Positions 57,899 to 64,000 of a stretch of DNA of 64,000 nucleotides are shown piece by piece. Both the position numbers and the translations under genes were made by a program. How positions within the stretch are numbered: position 1 is the first letter of the stretch; each line of letters starts with the position of its first letter. The notes under the pieces are model-generated. The model was not told the origin of the DNA and did no database searches. It saw nothing but the letters and a program-made list of their open reading frames with translations. This DNA comes from Marinobacterium halophilum (GTDB lineage Bacteria; Pseudomonadota; Gammaproteobacteria; Pseudomonadales; Balneatricaceae), in the NCBI RefSeq assembly GCF_003014615.1, contig NZ_PYGI01000005.1, positions 1 to 64,000 on the forward strand. The letters run 5' to 3'.

Positions 57899-60800
57899 TT
57901 GTCAACGGTATTCAGCATCCCAACACCCAAAGGCCCTGGCGACCAGAAACGACTGGGACAGGTGATCGGCAGCGCGACCGGCCTGCTCGTCGAACAGATC
58001 AGCCGCCAACATGCGGGCATGATTCTGCTGATCAGTCAGGATATGGAAAGCGCCGAGCGCCTTCTGCAGGAAGTCCGCTTCTTTTGTGGCCCATCGCTGC
58101 CGGTCACGCTTTTGCCTGACTGGGAAACACTGCCCTATGACAGTTTTTCGCCGCATCAGGATATCACCTCAAGTCGTATCCAGACGCTGCATCAACTTCC
58201 CGAGCAACAGCGCGGCGTATTGATCGTCCCGGCGTCAACACTGCTGCACCGCCTGCCACCGGTGCGATTCGTTTCGACAAATGCCCTGTTTCTTGAAACA
58301 GGTCAACGCCTGGACAGCATTGCATTGCGCCAGCGCTTTATTGATGCCGGCTACCACGCCGTGGATACCGTGTATGAACATGGCGAGTTTGCGATCCGCG
58401 GTGCCATTATCGACCTCTTCCCGATGGGCGTTGAACAGCCGCTGCGTATTGATCTGTTCGATGATGAAATCGATACCATCCGCACCTTCGACCCCGACAC
58501 TCAACGCTCAATCGAGAAAGTCGAACGCATTCACTTATTACCTGCACGCGAATTCCCGTTCGATCAGGATGCCATCACCCGCTTCAAGCAACGCTGGCGT
58601 GAACGCTTCGATGTCGACCATACCCGCTGCACCATCTACCAGGATGTTGCCAGCGGCCTGACACCACCGGGCATTGAATATTATGCGCCCCTGTTTTTCG
58701 AACAGATGTCGACTCTGTTTGATTATCTGCCCGCACAGACATTGGTGCTGTACGATCAGGCACTGAAAGTCGTCGCCGACCAGTTTGGCAACGACGCCCG
58801 CCATCGTCATGATGAACGCAGCGGTGACCTGCAGCGCCCGGTCCTCACTCCGGCAGAGCTGTTTTTATCAGCGGATGAACTGTTCACCCGCTTGCGTGAA
58901 TACCCGCTGGTACGCCTTAACGCCGATGCGGAAGAGGTTAAGCCCGGCCGTGACAACCTGCCCTGTGAACAGCCGCCAGACCTCAGCAGCCCGGACGCTC
59001 AAAGTCCGCTGGCCGGACTGGCCTCATTCCACCAGGCAGACTCAACTCCCCTACTGATCTGCGCCGAGTCAGCCGGCCGCCGCGAGGCGCTGCTGGAGCA
59101 TGCGCGCAAGATCGGCATGGATCTTGTTGAATGCCGCGACTGGGCAGAGTTCAGAGACAGCCGCCCGGCACTAGCCATCACCACCAGCACGCTCGAGCAG
59201 GGACTAACGGTTCGTGGCCAGGCAATCGTAGTCACCGAAAGCCAACTGTTCGGACGCCAGGTTTTCCAGCGTCGACGCCGCGACAAGGAACAGATCGACG
59301 CCGATCAGGCGATACGCCACCTGTCTGAACTGACACTGGGCGCGCCCGTCGTACATATCGACCACGGTGTTGGCCGCTACCAGGGCCTGCAAACCATCAG
59401 CGTCGACAACCAGGCTGCAGAGTTTCTGGTACTGGAATATGCCGATGCCGCCAAACTCTATGTTCCGGTTTCCTCACTGCATCTGATTGGTCGCTATTCA
59501 GGTGCCAGCGACGAGTCCGCCCCCCTGCACCGCCTGGGTACCGAGCAATGGAGCAAGGCCCGCCGCAAGGCCGCCGAGAAGGTACGCGACTCGGCCGCCG
59601 AACTGCTGGATATCTATGCCCGCCGTGCAGCCCGCAAAGGTTTCAGCTTCGACTGCAGTGACGCGGAATATCAGCAGTTTTCGGCCAGTTTCCCGTTCGA
59701 GGAAACGCCCGATCAGGCCAACACCATTCAAGCCGTTGTCGCGGACATGCGCGCACCCGCGCCGATGGACCGTCTGGTGTGTGGCGATGTCGGCTTCGGC
59801 AAGACGGAAGTGGCGATGCGAGCCGCCTTCATCGCGGTGCAAAGCGGCAAACAGGTTGCCGTTCTGGTACCCACCACTCTGCTTGCACAACAGCACTTCG
59901 AGAATTTCCGCGACCGTTTTGCCGACTGGCCCGTTGAAGTTGAGCTGATTTCTCGCTTCAAAAGCGCCAAACAACAGCAGGCGACCCTCACCGCCCTTAG
60001 TGAAGGTAAAGTCGACATTCTCATCGGCACACACAAGCTGCTGCAGGGCGACATTCGTTTCAGCGATCTCGGCCTGTTAATCATCGATGAAGAACACCGC
60101 TTTGGCGTACAGCAGAAAGAACGCCTCAAATCACTGCGCTCCGAGGTTGATATCCTGACCCTGACCGCCACACCGATCCCGCGCACGCTGAACATGGCCA
60201 TGTCCGGCATCCGCGACCTGTCGATCATCGCCACACCGCCTGCGCGCCGCCTGTCGGTCAAGACATTCGTGCGTCAGAGCGAGAAGCCGATGATCAAGGA
60301 AGCCATTCTGCGTGAATTGCTGCGTGGCGGTCAGGTGTACTACCTGCATAATGAAGTCAAAACGATCGAGAAAACGGCCGCCGAGATCAGCGAACTGGTA
60401 CCTGAGGCACGGGTTGCGATTGGCCATGGCCAGATGCGCGAGCGCGAGCTTGAACAGGTGATGAGCGACTTTTACCACAAACGCTTCAATGTTCTGGTCT
60501 GCACCACCATCATCGAAACCGGCATCGACGTCCCCAGCGCCAATACCATCGTCATCGATCGCGCTGACAAATTCGGCCTGGCCCAGCTGCATCAGTTGCG
60601 CGGACGGGTCGGCCGCTCACACCACCAGGCCTACGCCTACCTGCTGACACCACCGCCGAAGCTGATCACCACCGATGCTGCCAAACGCCTGGAAGCGATT
60701 GGTCAGTCCAGCACTCTGGGGGCCGGTTTCACCCTGGCCACACACGATCTGGAAATTCGTGGTGCCGGCGAGCTACTGGGTGAAGATCAGAGCGGACAGA

Positions 60801-61348
60801 TGCAAAGTATCGGCTTCAGCCTGTACATGGAAATGCTGGATCAGGCGATCAAGTCAATACAGGAAGGCAAGACTCCCAACCTCGACAAGCCGCTGCACCA
60901 TGGCTGCGAGGTCAACCTGCACATTCCGGCCCTCATCCCCGAAGACTATCTTCCCGATGTTCATAATCGCTTGATCATCTACAAACGGATCGCCAATGCC
61001 GCCGATGCTGCCGCACTGGATGAACTGCAAGTTGAAATGATCGACCGCTTTGGGCTATTGCCGGAACCGACCCGCAATCTGATCCGCCTCACCCACGTCA
61101 AACTGCGCGCCGAAGCACTAGGCATTATCAAGCTCGATGCCGGTGATAAAGGCGGCCGCCTCGAATTTGAGGCGGAGCCCAACGTCGACCCTCTGGCACT
61201 GATCACCATGATTCAACGCCAGCCACAGCGTTTTCGTCTGGACGGCGCCAGCATATTGCGTTTTACTCAGCCCATGGAAAAGGTCGCCTCCCGTTTTGAA
61301 GCGGTCGAGACCCTGCTGACCCAACTGTCATCCAAGGAGAACGCTTAA
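57899..61348 (+). CDS. mfd: Mfd, transcription-repair coupling factor
   Basis: DNA translocase that removes stalled RNA polymerase and recruits UvrA. The 1149 residues include the UvrB-like N-terminal region, the RNAP-interaction domain, and the RecG-like motor with Walker A GDVGFGKTEVAMRAAF (about 629), DEEH (about 730), TATPIPRTLNMAMSG and GRVGRSHHQAYAYLL. The C-terminal UvrA-masking domain follows. The start is TTG at 57899-57901 with AAGGAG six bases upstream. It is divergent from the GAPDH gene with a 170-base spacer. Confidence 0.95.
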   Translation: MSTVFSIPTPKGPGDQKRLGQVIGSATGLLVEQISRQHAGMILLISQDMESAERLLQEVRFFCGPSLPVTLLPDWETLPYDSFSPHQDITSSRIQTLHQLPEQQRGVLIVPASTLLHRLPPVRFVSTNALFLETGQRLDSIALRQRFIDAGYHAVDTVYEHGEFAIRGAIIDLFPMGVEQPLRIDLFDDEIDTIRTFDPDTQRSIEKVERIHLLPAREFPFDQDAITRFKQRWRERFDVDHTRCTIYQDVASGLTPPGIEYYAPLFFEQMSTLFDYLPAQTLVLYDQALKVVADQFGNDARHRHDERSGDLQRPVLTPAELFLSADELFTRLREYPLVRLNADAEEVKPGRDNLPCEQPPDLSSPDAQSPLAGLASFHQADSTPLLICAESAGRREALLEHARKIGMDLVECRDWAEFRDSRPALAITTSTLEQGLTVRGQAIVVTESQLFGRQVFQRRRRDKEQIDADQAIRHLSELTLGAPVVHIDHGVGRYQGLQTISVDNQAAEFLVLEYADAAKLYVPVSSLHLIGRYSGASDESAPLHRLGTEQWSKARRKAAEKVRDSAAELLDIYARRAARKGFSFDCSDAEYQQFSASFPFEETPDQANTIQAVVADMRAPAPMDRLVCGDVGFGKTEVAMRAAFIAVQSGKQVAVLVPTTLLAQQHFENFRDRFADWPVEVELISRFKSAKQQQATLTALSEGKVDILIGTHKLLQGDIRFSDLGLLIIDEEHRFGVQQKERLKSLRSEVDILTLTATPIPRTLNMAMSGIRDLSIIATPPARRLSVKTFVRQSEKPMIKEAILRELLRGGQVYYLHNEVKTIEKTAAEISELVPEARVAIGHGQMRERELEQVMSDFYHKRFNVLVCTTIIETGIDVPSANTIVIDRADKFGLAQLHQLRGRVGRSHHQAYAYLLTPPPKLITTDAAKRLEAIGQSSTLGAGFTLATHDLEIRGAGELLGEDQSGQMQSIGFSLYMEMLDQAIKSIQEGKTPNLDKPLHHGCEVNLHIPALIPEDYLPDVHNRLIIYKRIANAADAAALDELQVEMIDRFGLLPEPTRNLIRLTHVKLRAEALGIIKLDAGDKGGRLEFEAEPNVDPLALITMIQRQPQRFRLDGASILRFTQPMEKVASRFEAVETLLTQLSSKENA

Positions 61349-61351
61349 CTC

Positions 61352-62002
61352 ATGGCTCCCCTATTGCGCCGCTCAATCGCATTGGCCACGCTCGCTGCAT
61401 TACCGGCAATCACCCAGGCCGCAAGCTTGTACAAGGTTGAAATGCTGGTTTTCAGCCACGAAAATCCTGCCAACCTGGGCGAGGAATACTGGCCGGACGA
61501 CTTGCCAGCCCTGGACCTGAGCGCAAGCCTCCTCCCTTCAAGCTGGGATGGCTATCCTCTATCGAGATTCGAAGAGCTGCCGCAGAACGACTTGCAGCTC
61601 GGCGGTGATGCCGCCGCTCTGTCGCGCTCGGCCGACTACAAGCTGCTGTATCATCGCGGCTGGCTGCAATCGATCGGCGGGAAATCACGGGCGCGCGAAG
61701 TCCGCATCAAGGCTGACTTCGATGATCTACAGCTGGACGGGAGTATCAAGATCTACAAGAACCGCTTCCTGCATGCACAACCCCGACTGGAGTTCAGCAG
61801 CACAAACATGAACGGCAATTACACAGCGGAAAACCCGGACACACCCGCTACCGTAAGCAATATTACCGTACCGGTAGTGGTTGATGCTGATAACACGCAA
61901 CGCTGGCGCATGGACCAGTCTCGCCGCATGCGCTCCAACGAAACCCATTACATCGACCACCCCCGCTTCGGGGTTCTGTTGCGCATACGCGCATTGAATT
62001 GA
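61352..62002 (+). CDS. CsiV-like periplasmic protein
   Basis: A secreted protein of 216 residues with a signal peptide (SIALATLAALPAITQA, cleavage near residue 23). It begins the mature part with YKVEMLVFSHENP and ends with HYIDHPRFGVLLRIRAL, both typical of the CsiV family, named for a periplasmic partner needed for a cell-wall stress response in Vibrio. The gene follows mfd by three bases and is probably co-transcribed. Its exact role here is unknown. Confidence 0.8.
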   Translation: MAPLLRRSIALATLAALPAITQAASLYKVEMLVFSHENPANLGEEYWPDDLPALDLSASLLPSSWDGYPLSRFEELPQNDLQLGGDAAALSRSADYKLLYHRGWLQSIGGKSRAREVRIKADFDDLQLDGSIKIYKNRFLHAQPRLEFSSTNMNGNYTAENPDTPATVSNITVPVVVDADNTQRWRMDQSRRMRSNETHYIDHPRFGVLLRIRALN

Positions 62003-62007
62003 GCTAA

Positions 62008-63738
62008 CTAGAGCGCCCGCAGCTGGTTGTAACGGCTATCAGGGCGCTCGGCCAATTCAACCGGCGTGCCCGCCTCGATAACACAACCACGGTCGAGCAC
62101 TATGATGCGATCAAAGTGGTTCGCCATCTGTAAATGATGACTGATCATAAGCACCGTGCGCCCCTGGCAGCTATCCAGCACACCCTTGATGACGGCTGCT
62201 TCTGTCACTGCATCCAGACCCTCGGTTGGCTCATCCAGCACCAGCAACGGTGATGGCTTGAGCAATGCACGCGCCAACGCAAGGCGCTTGCGCTGCCCTC
62301 CCGACAGACGACTGCCTGACTCACCAATCTGATATTCCAGAGGATTGTCGCCCAACACCTGATCCAGGCAAACACGACGCAACACCTCCAGCAGCTCTGA
62401 GGGCGAGGCATCCGGCAGCGCCAAAGACAAATTATCCGCGACGCTGCCGGCAAATAACTGCACTGGCTGCGACAGAACACTCATCTGCGCTCTGAGCGTG
62501 GTTTCGGAGTAACTCCGAACCGGACAGCCACTCAACTCCACAGCACCCGCTTCAGGATCATAAAAGCGCGCAAGCAGGTTGATCAAACTGCTCTTACCAC
62601 TACCCGTATGCCCCAATACCAGCACATGCTCACCAGGCGCGACCGACAGCGACAATTGATCCAGTGCCAGCGGCGCATGCTCCGTGTAGCGCATACACAC
62701 ATCGCGCAACATGATCTGACCGGGGATAACCGGCACCTCAAGATCAGCATCGGGATAGCAGACACCAGCAGAAGCGCCCGATACTTCATTCAAGCGCTCC
62801 GCAGCCGTAATGGTTTTGCTCAAATATTGATACGCCAGCGGCAACGGAGCCACTGCCTCAAACACAGCCAAGACACAAAACAGCAACATGGCCAGATGTG
62901 CCGGCGCAATCACATCACTCAGCACCAGCTCGGTACCCAACACCAACGCACCCACCCCCGCCACACCAGCGATGATGGTCAAGACTGCCGTTGTCAGCCC
63001 ACTGATCAACGCCATACGTAACTGCGTCCGTTGCAGCTGCCGCTCAACCGCCTGCGCTTCCTGTATTGATGTATCCACACCGCCATAGATGTGTAGATCA
63101 GCCTGCCCCTGCACCAGCGCCAACAGGCGCACACGCAGACGGCTGAGCAGCAGTAGCTGGAGCCGCCCCAAACGGCGACCGGCGTACTGCGCCAGCATCG
63201 GCAGCAATACACCCGCCAACAACAACGCAACGGTAGTCAGCAGCGCAATAGCCGGGCTGTAGCGAGCGATAAATAACACCACCAAAATACTGACCGCCAG
63301 TGCCACCAGTGTCGGCACCAATACACGCAAGTACAGATTGTCGAGTGCATTGATATCGGCCACCAGCCGGTTGAGCAGATCGGCCGAGCGGAATGCTTGC
63401 AGCCGCGCCGGTCCGAGCACCTCCAGACGCCGGTAGAACCAGCTACGCAGTTCCGCCAACATCCGAAAGGTTGCCTCATGCGTCGTGACCCTCTCAAAAT
63501 AGCGACCAACAGTGCGCGCAATGGCAAAACCACGCACGCCAGCCCCAGGGGTGAAGTAATTGAATTGACGGGCACTCAACACACTCACGCCCGCCAGCGC
63601 AGACGCCGAAATAAACCAGCCGGACAAGGTCAGCAATCCTATTGCCGCCAACAGAGTAAGCAAACTGAGCAACATGCCCGCAAATACCCAACCACGATGT
63701 GCCAGCAACATGCGTACAAATGGCAGCAACGCTTTCAT
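62008..63738 (-). CDS. cydC: CydC, thiol-reductant ABC exporter subunit
   Basis: One half of the CydDC exporter that moves glutathione/cysteine to the periplasm and is needed for cytochrome bd assembly. The 576 residues have six membrane segments (about 14-300) and an ATPase domain with GHTGSGKSSLINLL, LSGGQRKRLALARALLKP and LVLDEPTEGLDAVTE. The CydC-type opening reads MKALLPFVRMLLAHRGW. Its ATG overlaps the cydD stop codon by four bases. Confidence 0.93.
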   Translation of the reverse strand: MKALLPFVRMLLAHRGWVFAGMLLSLLTLLAAIGLLTLSGWFISASALAGVSVLSARQFNYFTPGAGVRGFAIARTVGRYFERVTTHEATFRMLAELRSWFYRRLEVLGPARLQAFRSADLLNRLVADINALDNLYLRVLVPTLVALAVSILVVLFIARYSPAIALLTTVALLLAGVLLPMLAQYAGRRLGRLQLLLLSRLRVRLLALVQGQADLHIYGGVDTSIQEAQAVERQLQRTQLRMALISGLTTAVLTIIAGVAGVGALVLGTELVLSDVIAPAHLAMLLFCVLAVFEAVAPLPLAYQYLSKTITAAERLNEVSGASAGVCYPDADLEVPVIPGQIMLRDVCMRYTEHAPLALDQLSLSVAPGEHVLVLGHTGSGKSSLINLLARFYDPEAGAVELSGCPVRSYSETTLRAQMSVLSQPVQLFAGSVADNLSLALPDASPSELLEVLRRVCLDQVLGDNPLEYQIGESGSRLSGGQRKRLALARALLKPSPLLVLDEPTEGLDAVTEAAVIKGVLDSCQGRTVLMISHHLQMANHFDRIIVLDRGCVIEAGTPVELAERPDSRYNQLRAL

Positions 63739-64000
63739 TTACTCACCTCGGTTAGCACCGCCGTCAAGCTGCCGGCATCCAGCTGCCAGACTTCATCCGC
63801 CTGCAACACCGAACGCTGCCGGTGAGTCAACATCAAGACCAGCCGCCCCTGACAAAGCACCCGCAGGGCAGCCAACACTTTCACCTCACTGTCGCGATCC
63901 AGATTCGCGGTTGGCTCATCCAGCAACAATACCGGCGCATCCTTTAAAAAAGCACGCGCCAACGCCAGGCGCTGAATCTGCCCACCCGATAAACCAACAC
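63735..64000 (-). CDS. cydD: CydD, thiol-reductant ABC exporter subunit, C-terminal end
   Basis: The frame is open to the right window edge, so only the last 88 residues or so are seen: VGLSGGQIQRLALARAF, the Walker B VLLLDEPTANLDRDSE, the H-loop LMLTHRQ and a short tail. The gene order cydD-cydC with a 4-base overlap is the usual one. The membrane domain and Walker A lie outside the window. Confidence 0.9.
   Translation of the reverse strand, partial: VGLSGGQIQRLALARAFLKDAPVLLLDEPTANLDRDSEVKVLAALRVLCQGRLVLMLTHRQRSVLQADEVWQLDAGSLTAVLTEVSK

Overview
The window is about 60 kb of ordinary gammaproteobacterial chromosome with a roughly 4 kb accessory block at its left end. A sodium-pumping NADH:quinone reductase (Nqr) operon, methylcitrate-cycle genes with acnD/prpF, a large RNase E, and a comEC-exbB-exbD-lpxK-kdsB-murB order that I recall from Pseudomonas all point to a marine or halotolerant gammaproteobacterium of the Oceanospirillales/Pseudomonadales type. 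This placement is inferred from gene content; there is no rRNA gene to confirm it. I saw no tRNA, rRNA or CRISPR array.

Positions 1-4130 hold an integron-like gene-cassette array. Six AT-rich genes of unknown or poorly known function, all on the minus strand, are separated by attC-type recombination sites. In most of them the stop codon lies in or touches the attC end. The left end is broken by an IS110-family element that appears to sit inside an attC. No integrase gene is visible where it should be, to the right of the array, so this looks like a cassette cluster without its integrase. One cassette (2120-3034) carries an Arg-Asn-x3-His motif typical of HEPN ribonucleases.

Positions 4400-19000 hold a three-gene ABC importer of the TrpXYZ type, an EAL phosphodiesterase, paaX plus a DUF2889 gene, paaY, a possible small RNA, an isochorismatase-type hydrolase, acetoacetyl-CoA synthetase behind a long perfect palindrome resembling a LiuR operator, a cytochrome c/DsbD pair, DAHP synthase and a CHASE-GGDEF cyclase. 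Positions 19053-25853 are the propionate (2-methylcitrate) operon gntR-prpB-prpC-acnD-prpF, ending in a clear terminator.

Positions 26000-33450 are housekeeping: an alpha/beta hydrolase, pabB, an M23 peptidase, thrH, cysB, a KfrA-like coiled-coil protein and rluC. rne (33912-37241) is divergent from rluC and has a sigma-70 promoter and a leader of about 400 nt. It converges on a long minus-strand cluster for envelope synthesis and transport: comEC, exbB, exbD, lpxK, a Trm112-like gene, kdsB, a low-molecular-weight phosphatase gene and murB. Then come a DUF2062 gene, lolD/lolC, a small membrane protein and sthA.

Positions 48804-55974 are nqrABCDEF-apbE-nqrM: the whole Na+-NQR together with its FMN transferase and its maturation factor. 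The right end holds a long-form GAPDH gene, mfd, a csiV-like gene, cydC and the 3' end of cydD, which runs off the window. Several starts were moved from the longest open frame to a codon with a good ribosome-binding site: pabB, prpB, prpC, acnD, nqrA, lolD, sthA, exbB, the GGDEF gene, the prp regulator and the HEPN-like cassette gene.
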